64,000 bases of DNA from Catellatospora tritici (GCF_019083965.1 NZ_JAHRCY010000018.1:62001-126000); one strand, 5' to 3'. Shown: positions 42,380-50,159, counted from the first letter of the stretch. Translations and numbers: made by a program. The notes: generated from the sequence alone by a model not told the origin.

Positions 42380-42606
42380 AGCGACACCCTGAGGTCGAGG
42401 TCGCCGGTCCGCAACCGTCCGAATCGGCATACCACCCCCCGCGATCGGCCCCGACCGCGATTTCCCCCCGCGATTCCCCCCCCGCGATTGCCCTCCAAGA
42501 TTGCCTCCTCGCGATTGCCCCGCGATCGGCCGCCGACCGCATCGGTAAAGGAGCGTGGCATCGCCGCAGGCGATGTAGCGACGCGCCGATGCGGTCGGCT
42601 TCAAAG
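42380..42606. other. Intergenic leader region with GCGATTG-type motifs, no gene seen
   Basis: Between the membrane hydrolase gene and the tandem array lie several GCGATT(G)/GCGATCGG motifs set in C-runs (about 42440-42530). A small hairpin (CATCGCC-GCA-GGCGATG, 42559-42575) follows. Long ORFs across the region are frame accidents of GC-rich repeats. Confidence 0.6.
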
Positions 42607-42758
42607 GCCGATCGCCGCGCTCGCGGAGGCGAGCGCCAGCAGCAGAGCCGATCGCCGCGCCCGCGGAGGCGGGCGCAAACAGTAGAGCCGATCGCCGCGC
42701 CCGCGGAGGCGGGCGCAAACAGTAGAGCCGATCGCCGCGCCCGCGGAGGCGGGCGCCA
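42607..42758. repeat. 40-bp tandem repeat array (about 3.8 copies) with conserved hairpin
   Basis: Units begin at 42607, 42647, 42687 and 42727, an exact 40-bp period. Each holds an 8-bp stem around GGAG. Units 2-4 read GCGCCCGC-GGAG-GCGGGCGC. Unit 1 reads GCGCTCGC-GGAG-GCGAGCGC, a compensatory change that keeps pairing. The last unit ends 10 bp before the nucleoside hydrolase start codon, so the array is in its leader. Confidence 0.9.
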
Positions 42759-42768
42759 GAATCGGAGT

Positions 42769-43701
42769 ATGGCCGACGCCCTGCTGATCGACTGTGACCC
42801 CGGTATCGATGACATGATCGCGCTGCTGGTCGCCTGCGCCGGTCCGGAACTCGACCTGGTCGGGGTGAGTACCGTGGGCGGCAACGCGGGGCTGGCCCGC
42901 ACCACCCGCAACGCCCGCGCGGTGCTGGCCCTGGCCGGGCGTGCCGACATCCCGGTCGCGGCCGGGGCGGCCCGGCCGCTGGTCCGGTCGTCGACCGGCT
43001 TCGGCGCGCACGTGCACGGCGAGGACGGTCTGGGCGGCATCGACCTGCCCACCCCGCCCGGCGGACCTGATCCACGCCACGGCGCGGCCTTCCTGGCCGA
43101 TTCGATCCGCGCCGCGTCTCGCCCGGTGACCCTGGTCGCGATCGGACCGCTGACCAACATCGCCCTGCTGTACGCGACGTTCCCCGACGCCGCGGCCCGG
43201 CTGGCCCGCCTGGTCGTGATGGGCGGGTCGGTCGGCACGGGCAACATCACCCGGGCCGCCGAGTTCAACATCTGGTGGGACCCCGAGGCAGCCCACCGGG
43301 TGCTGACCGACCCGGGCGTCGAGGTGCCGACGACGCAGGTCACGCTCGACCTGACGTTGCGGTGCACCCTGCCCGACGCCGCGGTCGCGCGACTGCGCGC
43401 GGGCGGGCCGGTCGGCGCCCGCTGCGCCGACGCGCTGGACTTCTACGGCCGCGCGTACCGCGAGCAGGGCTCCGGCGACGTCACGCCGGTGCACGACGCG
43501 ATCGCGGTCCTGGCCGCGCTGCGCCCGGAGCTGATCCGCTCCCGCCCCGCCCGGGTGCTGGTCGACACGACCACCGGCGCCGAACGCGGCGCCACCACGG
43601 TCGAGGCCGGCCGGGCCGGGCCGGTCGCGGTCGCCGACGACGGCGACGTGCCCGCGCTCCTGGACGAGGTGGTCCGGCGCCTGTCCCGGCTCGACCGCTG
43701 A
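42769..43701 (+). CDS. Inosine-uridine-type nucleoside hydrolase
   Basis: 310 residues. The calcium-binding DCDPGIDDMIAL motif lies at about 8-19. VSTVGGNAGL near 36, LVAIGPLTNIA near 125, an AEFNIWWDPEAA segment and PVHDAIAVLAAL near 245 complete the active site pattern. It hydrolyses ribonucleosides to base and ribose for salvage or degradation, which suits an organism with the purine operon at 55 kb. The ATG at 42769 has GGAG a few bases upstream, directly after the 40-bp tandem array, so translation may be affected by the hairpins. Confidence 0.9.
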   Translation: MADALLIDCDPGIDDMIALLVACAGPELDLVGVSTVGGNAGLARTTRNARAVLALAGRADIPVAAGAARPLVRSSTGFGAHVHGEDGLGGIDLPTPPGGPDPRHGAAFLADSIRAASRPVTLVAIGPLTNIALLYATFPDAAARLARLVVMGGSVGTGNITRAAEFNIWWDPEAAHRVLTDPGVEVPTTQVTLDLTLRCTLPDAAVARLRAGGPVGARCADALDFYGRAYREQGSGDVTPVHDAIAVLAALRPELIRSRPARVLVDTTTGAERGATTVEAGRAGPVAVADDGDVPALLDEVVRRLSRLDR

Positions 43702-43713
43702 CCGGCCGCGAGG

Positions 43714-44670
43714 TCAGGCCGACAGCAGCCCGACCTCCTCGGCGAGCAGCCGCGCGATGTACTCGACGCGCCGCTGGTCATCGATGGCGCGGCTGGGCAC
43801 CTCGACGTGCATCAGCAGGTACAGGTACAGCCGGTACAGCGCCAGGCGCCGGCGCTCGGACGGCGAGAACGTCTCCGGGCGCCCGGCGGCGCGGGCGTAC
43901 CCGCGCACGAATGCGTTGTCCGGCTCCTCCTCGATGCGGCGCGTCACGGCGGGGGAGACAAAGTCGACCAGCGGATCGCCGTAGAGGTAGCGCTCGCCGT
44001 CCACGACGCCGGTCAGCCGCCCGTCGACGGCCAGCACGTTGCCGTCCCACAGGTCGAAGTGGACCAGTGCGGGCCGCGTGACCTCGTCCAGCACCTCCGC
44101 GTACGACGCGACGACCGTCCGGATCGCGTCGGCGGGCACCGGCAGCGCCACCTGCCAGTCCTCGGCGTCGGCCAGCATCGCGTCCACCATCGCCGCGAAG
44201 GCCCCGCTCCAGGTGGCGCCCTGCGGGCGCGGGCCGGGGTAGCCGAACCGGTCGCCGGTCACCTCGTGCACCGCCGCCATCGCGGCGCCCAGCTGCTCGC
44301 GTACGCCGTCCTGCGGGCTGTCGAGCTCGGTCAGCGCGGCGCCGGGCAGCAGGGTGGTGAACAGCCAGCCGTCGCCGTGGTGCAGCACCCGCGGCACCGG
44401 CACCCGCGGCGCCCGCTGCTCGATCAGCCGGAAATAGCACGCCTCGGACTCGATCATGCCTGCCTCGTACCGCAGCAGCGGCACGTCCCCGTCCGGCCCG
44501 ACCTTGAGGACGACGTCGCGGCCGTCCGCCAGCCGAGCCCGCCACACGGCCGCGAACCCGCCGCCGGACAGCTCCGCGCAGTCGACGACCGCCGCCGTCT
44601 CGCCGAACGCCGCCCGCGCGTACGCCGCCACGTCATCGCCGCCCAACTCCCGCTGCGTCGGACTACGCAC
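43714..44670 (-). CDS. Aminoglycoside phosphotransferase/fructosamine kinase-like family protein
   Basis: 318 residues with a kinase-like fold. The N-lobe has LSGGGFAAVWRARLADGRDVVLKV (ATP-binding Lys). The catalytic loop is LVHFDLWDGNVL near residue 210, and the metal-binding Asp lies in VVDGERYLYGDPLVDF just after. The loop resembles both fructosamine kinases and APH proteins. The substrate is unknown; resistance should not be assumed. GTG 44670 is chosen for the ribosome-like GGGAG nearby; the longer frame runs into the repeat region. Confidence 0.8.
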   Translation of the reverse strand: MRSPTQRELGGDDVAAYARAAFGETAAVVDCAELSGGGFAAVWRARLADGRDVVLKVGPDGDVPLLRYEAGMIESEACYFRLIEQRAPRVPVPRVLHHGDGWLFTTLLPGAALTELDSPQDGVREQLGAAMAAVHEVTGDRFGYPGPRPQGATWSGAFAAMVDAMLADAEDWQVALPVPADAIRTVVASYAEVLDEVTRPALVHFDLWDGNVLAVDGRLTGVVDGERYLYGDPLVDFVSPAVTRRIEEEPDNAFVRGYARAAGRPETFSPSERRRLALYRLYLYLLMHVEVPSRAIDDQRRVEYIARLLAEEVGLLSA

Positions 44671-44892
44671 AGCTCCCGCCTCTCGTGATCGCGTTCTCCC
44701 GGACCCGGTCCGCTCCGCGAACTCGTTCTCCGCTCGCAGCCCGACCAGCGGGTCGGGGCGGCCGCCCGGCCGGTAGCGCCGCGGCCGGGCCGACCCGCCG
44801 CCCGGCTTGGCCGACCGGCGACGGCACGGGCTGACCGGTCCTGCCGCCGCCCAAGATACGCGCGAGAGCGCTCTCATGGGCGGGTGCGTCGT

Positions 44893-44952
44893 GCAGTTTC
44901 GGGGAAACTGCACGAATCTTGGGCCGAATTCCAGCACTTTCCCCGAAACTGC
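44893..44952. repeat. Double-hairpin palindromic repeat, copy 3
   Basis: The left arm GCAGTTTCGGGGAAACTGC (44893-44911) and right arm GCACTTTCCCCGAAACTGC (44934-44952) are reverse complements with one mismatch. Each also forms its own hairpin with an 8-bp stem. It lies between the DUF3159 stop and the phosphotransferase start. Confidence 0.85.
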
Positions 44953-44960
44953 AGCAGCGC

Positions 44961-45002
44961 ACCGCGCACCGCGCACCGCGCACCGCGCACCGCGCACCGC
45001 GC
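44961..45002. repeat. Heptamer tandem array ACCGCGC x6
   Basis: Six perfect copies of ACCGCGC run from 44961 to 45002, starting 9 bp after the right arm of the palindromic repeat. A similar placement is seen at 53831. Confidence 0.95.
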
Positions 45003-45032
45003 GCTGCCGGGCGTTCGGCGGGCGGCGCGGGT

Positions 45033-45698
45033 TCAGACGTGGGCGGGTTCGGGCAGGACGGGGTGGCGCAGGCCGGGGTGGCTCGGGGGCAGGGTGCGAC
45101 GCATGACCCACCAGCTCACGGCCAGACAGGCGGCGATCAGCGGCCAGGTCAGCGCGGCGGTGGAGAACGCCAGCTCTTTGGTCATCCCGGCCCAGGCCAA
45201 CGGCAGCCACACCGCCAGCCGGAGCAGGTACTGCCCGACCCAGACCCAGCTGCCCCGGCTGTACGCCCGCAGCAGGTCTGGATCGTGCCGCCACCTGCCG
45301 CCTTGCAGCAGGACCAGCCCGACCACCACGCCGAGCAGCGGCCAGCGGATGACGATGCTGACCGCCCAGGCCAGGGCGCTGGCGGCGTTGGTGGCGATGC
45401 GGATGAGGAAGAACGCCTCGGCGTGCCCGGTGTACAGCGCGATCAGCGCGGCGAAGCCGATGCCCAGCAGCCCGATCAGCACCGCGCGGGGCTTGTCGCC
45501 CGCGCTGATCCGCCACACCGCGAGCAGCACGCTGATCGCGGCGGCCGCGCCGACGCCCCACTCCAGCGCGTGGGCGCCGCCGAGGCTGTACCCGATGCCG
45601 AAGGCCAGTGGCCCGACGGTGGCGTCGATGGCGGCCCGGCGGCCGCCGAGCAGGTCGGCGAGGCTTTCCGCGGCGGGGTCTCGCGGCGTGCCGGTCAC
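45033..45698 (-). CDS. DUF3159 family membrane protein
   Basis: 221 residues with about six helices, starting with GTG. It opens with SLADLLGGRRAAIDATVGPLAF, the characteristic DUF3159 start. A central FFLIRIATNAASALAWAVSI and a WVWVGQYLLRLAVWLPLAWA segment also match the family. The family is restricted to actinobacteria and has no proven function; it is often near tetracycline-repressor or methyltransferase genes. An IdeR-like box lies in front of it. Confidence 0.88.
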   Translation of the reverse strand: MTGTPRDPAAESLADLLGGRRAAIDATVGPLAFGIGYSLGGAHALEWGVGAAAAISVLLAVWRISAGDKPRAVLIGLLGIGFAALIALYTGHAEAFFLIRIATNAASALAWAVSIVIRWPLLGVVVGLVLLQGGRWRHDPDLLRAYSRGSWVWVGQYLLRLAVWLPLAWAGMTKELAFSTAALTWPLIAACLAVSWWVMRRTLPPSHPGLRHPVLPEPAHV

Positions 45699-45713
45699 TG
45701 CGGTCTCCAGGTG

Positions 45714-45743
45714 TTAGCGCTAAGTTAGGAAAGGCTTGCCTAC
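45714..45743. promoter_or_regulatory. TTAGCGCTAA palindrome next to an IdeR/DtxR-like iron box
   Basis: TTAGCGCTAA (45714-45723) is a perfect palindrome. One base on, TTAGGAAAGGCTTGCCTAC (45725-45743) matches the 19-bp iron-box consensus at about 14 positions by hand count. Both lie between the divergent DUF3159 and M20 peptidase genes, 16-45 bp from the DUF3159 start. Confidence 0.4.
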
Positions 45744-45841
45744 GACATGCGGGCCTCAGCGTAGCCGCTCAGGCCCCGACCCGGAAGGCCGCGGCCCCGC
45801 TCGACTGGGCCGGGGCAGCCGGACCTGGTAGGAAGATCCTT

Positions 45842-47164
45842 ATGAGTACTGCCGCCACCGATGAGGTTATCGACCTCTGCCGCGACCTCATCCGCATCGA
45901 CACCACGAACACCGGCGACCACGCCACCAGCGCCGGCGAGCGGGCCGCGGCCGAGTACGTCGCGACCAGCCTCAGCGAGGTCGGCCTGCACCCGCAGGTG
46001 GTGGAGAGCAGGCAGGGCCGGGCCAACGTGATCACCCGCATCCCGGGGCGGGACAGCTCCCGGGGGGCGCTGCTGGTGCACGGTCACCTCGACGTCGTGC
46101 CGTTCGACGCCTCGGAGTGGTCGGTGCACCCGCTCTCCGGCGAGATCAAGGCCGACGGCGCCAGCGGGGACTGCATCTGGGGCCGTGGCGCCGTCGACAT
46201 GAAGGACTTCGACGCGATGTCGCTGGCGGTGGTACGCGACTGGCAGCGCACCGGCTACGTACCGCCACGCGACATCGTGCTGTGCTACACCGCCGACGAG
46301 GAGGCGGGCAGCGAGTTCGGTGCCACGTTCCTGGTCGAGAAGCACCCGGAGCTGCTGGAAGGCTGCACCGAGGCGGTCGGCGAGGTCGGCGGTTTCTCGT
46401 ACACGGTGAGCAACGACCTGCGCCTGTACCTGGTGCAGACGGCCGAGAAGGGCATCGACTGGCTGCGCGTGTTCGCCACCGGCCGCCCCGGCCACGGCTC
46501 GTTCGTGCACGACGACAACGCGGTGACCGCGTTGTGCGAGGCGGTGGCCCGGGTCGGGCGGCACCGGTTCCCGGTGGTGGTCACCCCGACCGTGCGGGCC
46601 TTCCTGGCCGAGGTCGCCGACGCGCTGCAGATCGAACTGGACCCCGACGACCCGGAGGCGGCCATCGCCAAGCTGGGACCGATCGCCACGATCATCGGGG
46701 CGACCATCCGGAACACCGCGAACCCGACCCGGCTGGCGGCCGGGTACAAGGACAACGTGATCCCCAGCCGGGCGGGCGCGACCATCGACTGCCGGACCCT
46801 GCCTGGCCAGTTCGACCTGTTCCGCGAGCAGTTGGCGGAGGTGCTCGGGCCGGACCTGGAGATAGAGTCGATTCACCGCCAGAACGCGCTGGAGACCACG
46901 TTCGACGGGGCACTGGTCGACGCCATGGCGCTGGCCCTCAAGGCCGAGGACCCGGGAGCTCGGGCGGTGCCGTACATGCTGTCGGGCGGGACCGACGCCA
47001 AGTCGTTCGCCCGGCTGGGGATCCGCTGCTTCGGGTTCGCCCCGCTGCGGCTTCCCGCAGAGCTGAACTTCTCCGCGTTGTTCCATGGCATCGACGAGCG
47101 CGTCCCAGTCGAGGGACTACAGTTCGGCGTGCGGGTTCTCGACAGGTTCCTGCGCCAGAGTTGA
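45842..47164 (+). CDS. M20-family metallopeptidase/deacylase
   Basis: 440 residues. LLVHGHLDVVPFD near residue 80 and WGRGAVDMKDF near 115 give the His and bridging Asp ligands. CYTADEEAGSEFGA near 145 gives the catalytic Glu and ligand Glu. SGGTDAKSFARLG near 380 and an FHGIDERVP near 415 give the last His. A dimerisation domain of about 110 residues lies between. It cleaves an N-acyl or peptide bond in a small substrate and is similar in layout to CPG2/ArgE-like enzymes. ATG 45842 follows AGGAAG. Confidence 0.9.
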   Translation: MSTAATDEVIDLCRDLIRIDTTNTGDHATSAGERAAAEYVATSLSEVGLHPQVVESRQGRANVITRIPGRDSSRGALLVHGHLDVVPFDASEWSVHPLSGEIKADGASGDCIWGRGAVDMKDFDAMSLAVVRDWQRTGYVPPRDIVLCYTADEEAGSEFGATFLVEKHPELLEGCTEAVGEVGGFSYTVSNDLRLYLVQTAEKGIDWLRVFATGRPGHGSFVHDDNAVTALCEAVARVGRHRFPVVVTPTVRAFLAEVADALQIELDPDDPEAAIAKLGPIATIIGATIRNTANPTRLAAGYKDNVIPSRAGATIDCRTLPGQFDLFREQLAEVLGPDLEIESIHRQNALETTFDGALVDAMALALKAEDPGARAVPYMLSGGTDAKSFARLGIRCFGFAPLRLPAELNFSALFHGIDERVPVEGLQFGVRVLDRFLRQS

Positions 47165-47215
47165 AGCCCGTCGGTGCACCGACTCTGTCTCGTCGTATGA
47201 AGGAGTAACCGAGTA

Positions 47216-47866
47216 ATGAGCGACAACCACGCTGCCGTCGAGGCCGCGCTGGAAGAGATGATCACCACGGCCCGAGCGCACCTGGCCGCCGTTCGCGACG
47301 CCAAGGGTGAGGTCGACAGCGACGAGGTCTGGCGGGCCTATGTGGCGTTCAACAACGCCGCCGTCGCCTACGACGACGCCCTCTCGGAGACGTACGGCGA
47401 GCCGCTGCCCTGGGAGGTGGAGCCGATCGACCTGGAGAAGGCCGACCGGTTCATGGCCGACCTGGTGGCCGCGGAGCAGGCCCCGACCGACCCGCACCCG
47501 CGCGTGATCTCCGTTCGCCAGCGCCGGGACTACCTGGTGCCGAGCGTCTCGGCGCTGATCAACGCCGCCGAGCTGGCCCGCCGCGAGGCCGGGCTCAGCG
47601 ACGGCGACTCCGAGCCCGTCGCCACCGTGGCCGACGCGCTGCTGGAGCTGCTGCAGAGCTCCGACGGCTCGCTGGCGGCGCTGGACATCCCGGAGCTGGA
47701 GCCGCTGGACGGCATCGTCACCGTGGCCGAGGTGGAGAACTCGCTGGAGCCCGACGACTTCGAGGAGTCCGACGCCAACGGCCCGTTCACCCTGGGCGCC
47801 CAGGACAAGCTCGTCGCCCGCCTCGACGAGCACCTGAACGGCGACATCATGGAAGACCAGGACTGA
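47216..47866 (+). CDS. Conserved acidic hypothetical protein
   Basis: 216 residues, very acidic (many Glu/Asp), mostly helical, with no signal peptide or helix long enough to cross a membrane. Recurrent features are VWRAYVAFNNAAVAYDDALSE near residue 40 and PWEVEPIDL near 62. I recognise it only as an actinobacterial conserved protein of unknown function. It follows the M20 gene by 51 bp in the same direction, with GAAGGAG upstream, and has its own terminator. Confidence 0.75.
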   Translation: MSDNHAAVEAALEEMITTARAHLAAVRDAKGEVDSDEVWRAYVAFNNAAVAYDDALSETYGEPLPWEVEPIDLEKADRFMADLVAAEQAPTDPHPRVISVRQRRDYLVPSVSALINAAELARREAGLSDGDSEPVATVADALLELLQSSDGSLAALDIPELEPLDGIVTVAEVENSLEPDDFEESDANGPFTLGAQDKLVARLDEHLNGDIMEDQD

Positions 47867-47882
47867 TCTTCCGCGACGAGCG

Positions 47883-47913
47883 AGCAGCGCGCACCCGCCG
47901 GGTGCGCGCTGCT
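47883..47913. terminator. Terminator hairpin followed by TTTC
   Basis: A 14-bp perfect stem (AGCAGCGCGCACCC and complement) with a 3-base loop, 17 bp after the stop codon, followed by TTTCG. Confidence 0.85.
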
Positions 47914-47953
47914 TTCGCTACCGGGATCGGCGCTGCTTTCGTTACCGGGATCG
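47906..47953. repeat. Tandem duplication of a 24-bp unit including the terminator tail
   Basis: GCGCTGCTTTCGCTACCGGG plus ATCG occurs at 47906-47929 and again at 47930-47953 with one mismatch. The unit includes the descending arm and T-run of the terminator. Confidence 0.9.
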
Positions 47954-48093
47954 GATGGTGTGCGCCGCAACACCAGGTCATACGCGGGGAGCGGCGCCGC
48001 TTGGTGCGGCCGACTCGCTCGGCGACGCGCGCACGCTGGTGACCGGGGGCGGCGGGTCGGCGGTGTCGTCCTGACCCTGATCGCGCTGTCCGC

Positions 48094-48145
48094 GTCGACC
48101 GCCTGTGCGTCGGACTGAAGTCGACCGCCTGTGCGTCGGACTGAA
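48094..48145. repeat. Tandem duplication of a 26-bp unit
   Basis: Two perfect copies, 48094-48119 and 48120-48145, each starting GTCGACCGCCTGTGCGTCGG, in the 317-bp gap between 47867 and 48183. That gap holds no credible gene. Confidence 0.9.
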
Positions 48146-48147
48146 TG

Positions 48148-48188
48148 GGTCGGCTTCGTCGTCAGGATAGGTCGGCTTCGTCGTCAGG
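48148..48188. repeat. Direct repeat of a 19-bp unit at 22-bp spacing
   Basis: GGTCGGCTTCGTCGTCAGG occurs at 48148-48166 and 48170-48188. The second copy contains the stop codon of the DUF5703 gene on the minus strand. Confidence 0.9.
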
Positions 48189-48375
48189 CGGAGGGGCCGG
48201 GGAGGATGGCCAGGCGAAGCGGGCGACGCAGGAGCACCTGGCGGGTGCCGTCCTTCATGAGCCGGACCCGGGCCAGTTCCCACCCGCCGTACTCCGCCTG
48301 GATGGCCAGCCGCACCGCCGCGGTCAGCCGATCGATGTCTGGTGGCAGCCGCAGCGGTGCGTATTCGTAGTCCAT
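48184..48375 (-). CDS. DUF5703 family small protein
   Basis: 63 residues: DYEYAPLRLPPDIDRLTAAV, then AEYGGWELARVRLMKDGTRQ and LLRRPLRL. This is the compact actinobacterial DUF5703 pattern, YGxWEL followed by a basic strand. The family is small, probably a single alpha-beta domain, with no known role. The stop codon lies inside a repeated 19-bp sequence. Confidence 0.85.
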   Translation of the reverse strand: MDYEYAPLRLPPDIDRLTAAVRLAIQAEYGGWELARVRLMKDGTRQVLLRRPLRLAILPGPSA

Positions 48376-48508
48376 GTGCTCGATCGTGCTCCTTGACGGG
48401 CGGGCACGGCAAGCACGGAGTCACACCGCGAGCTGCGAAATCACGCCCGCCGGGGACATCACTCGCCCAAACCTCCCGAAACAACCCCAACCCGAACCCG
48501 GATGTGCT

Positions 48509-48568
48509 GCAGTTTCGGGGAAACTGCGGCAATCGGGGCCAAGATTCGCGCAGTTTCCCCGAAACTGC
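48509..48568. repeat. Double-hairpin palindromic repeat, copy 4 (best conserved)
   Basis: The left arm GCAGTTTCGGGGAAACTGC (48509-48527) and right arm GCAGTTTCCCCGAAACTGC (48550-48568) are exact reverse complements; each forms its own 8-bp hairpin. It lies between the aldo/keto reductase stop and the DUF5703 start. Confidence 0.9.
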
Positions 48569-48601
48569 AGCGGCGCCACCGGCGGCGGTGCCCGGCACGG
48601 G

Positions 48602-49573
48602 TCAGGCTTCGAGTTCGGGGTATGTGATGGCGATGGCCGAGACGTCGTCGAGGGCGCGGGCGATCTCCGGTGGCAGCACCATGTCCTCCACCTGCAGCGC
48701 GGCCATGAGCTGGCCGACGTCGCGGGCACCGAGGATCGGCGCGGTCACCCCGGGCCGGTCCCGTACCCAGGCCAGGGCCACCTCGGCGGCGGTGACCCCG
48801 AGTCCGTCGGCGGCCGTGGCGACCGCCTCGACGATCGCCGAGCACCGTGGCTGCAGGTACGGCAGCACGAACCGTTCGAAGTGCGGCGACGATCCGCGCG
48901 AGTCGGCGGGTCGTCCGTGGCGGTACTTGCCGGTCAGCACCCCGCGTCCCAGCGGCGACCAGGGCAGCACCCCGATGCCCAGCGCCGCGCAGGCGGGCAG
49001 CACCTCACGTTCGATGCCGCGCTGGAGCAGGGAGTACTCCATCTGCGTGGCGACGATGGGGGCGCGGCCGGGCCAGGCCTTCTGCCAGGTGGCGGCCCGC
49101 GCGGTCTGCCAGCCGGAGAAGTTGGACACCCCGGCGTAGCGGGCCCTGCCGGTGGCGACCGCGTGGTCGATGGCGGCGAGCGTCTCCTCCCAGGGGGTGT
49201 CCGGATCGCTGCCGTGCACCTGCCACAGGTCCACATAGGATGCGCCGAGTCGGCGCAAAGTGGTGTCCAGCGTACGCAGCAGGTGCCCACGGGAGCCGTC
49301 GTAGCGGCGCCCGGCCCTGGCGCGCAGCCCGGCCTTGGCGACGATGAGGATGTCCTCGCGCGACACCATGGCGTCCAGCAGGGTGCCCAGCACGGCCTCG
49401 GCCTCGCCGTCGGCGTATACGTCGGCGGTGTCGATCAGTGTGCCACCGGCGTCCACATACGCCTTGAGCTGGGCACCGGCGTCGTCGGGGTCGGTGTCCA
49501 GACCCCACGTCATGGTGCCCAGGGCGAGGCGGGAGACCATCATCCCGCTGTTGCCGAGTGGCCGCTGCTGCAT
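48602..49573 (-). CDS. Aldo/keto reductase
   Basis: 323 residues. It has the AKR barrel pattern: LALGTMTWG at the start, DTADVYADGEAE (catalytic Asp and Tyr) near 50, KAGLRA with the catalytic Lys near 82, and DLWQVHGSDPDTPWEE with the His near 120. NADPH-binding residues lie near the C-terminus (PILGARDVGQLMAAL). It reduces a carbonyl compound, substrate unknown. ATG 49573 gives the usual N-terminus. It is divergent from nothing and lies downstream of the MarR gene on the same strand. Confidence 0.9.
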   Translation of the reverse strand: MQQRPLGNSGMMVSRLALGTMTWGLDTDPDDAGAQLKAYVDAGGTLIDTADVYADGEAEAVLGTLLDAMVSREDILIVAKAGLRARAGRRYDGSRGHLLRTLDTTLRRLGASYVDLWQVHGSDPDTPWEETLAAIDHAVATGRARYAGVSNFSGWQTARAATWQKAWPGRAPIVATQMEYSLLQRGIEREVLPACAALGIGVLPWSPLGRGVLTGKYRHGRPADSRGSSPHFERFVLPYLQPRCSAIVEAVATAADGLGVTAAEVALAWVRDRPGVTAPILGARDVGQLMAALQVEDMVLPPEIARALDDVSAIAITYPELEA

Positions 49574-49622
49574 GGTCTGAACTGTATTCGCCTTCGATCG
49601 GGGCTGCCGATCCGTGGTCCGG

Positions 49623-50090
49623 TCAGGCGGTGCCACCAGGGCGGCGCAGTTTGGTCAGCGCGGTCGGGCCCAGCCGGCGCGCGAGGGTGTCCAGCGCGGC
49701 CGTGACCTCCGCCAGTCGGCCGGGGTCGTCGGTGCCCAGGGCGGCGGCCAGGGCGACGTCGATGCCGGTGGCACGGATCTCGGCCACCCGTTCGGACACC
49801 TGGTCGGCGGGGTGGACGAGCTGGCGTCGGCGGTCGGCGGGGTCGGTGCGGGTTCGCACCGCTCCGGCCTCGCGCAGCCGGGCGACACTGCCGGAGACCG
49901 CGCTCTGCGGGAACCCGGTGCGCTCGGTGATCTCGCTGATGGAGCTGCCGGGATGGGCCGCGACGTCGGCCGCGACGATCAGGACGGTCCGCTCCGCGGC
50001 CTGGTACTGCCCGTCGGCCGGGGCGGGGATGGCGTCCTCGCCGATCTTCATCAGCGTTCGCCCGAGCAGGAACAGGTCGACTCCGTTCAT
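49623..50090 (-). CDS. MarR-family transcriptional regulator
   Basis: 155 residues with a winged helix: SISEITERTGFPQSAVSGSVARL as recognition region and TRTDPADRRRQLVHP as the wing, the DxR(R) motif that marks MarR proteins. It is divergent from an alpha/beta hydrolase gene and probably represses both from the long inverted repeat at 50103-50144. The start ATG is 13 bp from that site, so the mRNA may have a very short or no leader. Confidence 0.9.
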   Translation of the reverse strand: MNGVDLFLLGRTLMKIGEDAIPAPADGQYQAAERTVLIVAADVAAHPGSSISEITERTGFPQSAVSGSVARLREAGAVRTRTDPADRRRQLVHPADQVSERVAEIRATGIDVALAAALGTDDPGRLAEVTAALDTLARRLGPTALTKLRRPGGTA

Positions 50091-50102
50091 GGCCGCAGTC
50101 TA

Positions 50103-50144
50103 CATCTTTTCTGATGCATCACTCTTGATGCATCAGAAAAGATG
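50103..50144. promoter_or_regulatory. 19-4-19 inverted repeat, MarR operator between divergent genes
   Basis: CATCTTTTCTGATGCATCA, four bases, then its exact complement. Each arm contains the perfect 10-bp palindrome TGATGCATCA, so two dimers could bind. It covers the -35 of the hydrolase promoter. Confidence 0.85.
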
Positions 50145-50153
50145 GGTTATCGT
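50125..50153 (+). promoter_or_regulatory. Promoter of the hydrolase gene, likely leaderless transcript
   Basis: TTGATG (50125-50130) and TATCGT (50148-50153) are spaced by 17 bp. The ATG at 50160 lies seven bases after the -10, where transcription should begin. No ribosome site is seen. Confidence 0.65.
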
Positions 50154-50159
50154 TCCGGC

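Noticed and set aside
42607..42758. Possible CRISPR array from regular 40-bp repeats
   Set aside because: The repeats are head to tail without unique spacers, and no cas genes are near.
42589..42768. N-terminal extension of the nucleoside hydrolase through the tandem array
   Set aside because: The DCDPGIDD motif must be near the N-terminus. A 40-bp period shifts frame at every unit, and the ATG at 42769 has a ribosome site.
43714..44670. Aminoglycoside resistance gene
   Set aside because: The kinase fold is shared by many small-molecule kinases. The catalytic loop is closer to fructosamine/APH-like general families, and no resistance context is present.
47978..48598. 206-codon minus-strand ORF across the gap and a palindromic repeat
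   Set aside because: It overlaps the DUF5703 gene in another frame, runs through the repeat arms and has low-complexity residues. No ribosome site or homology-like motif is seen.
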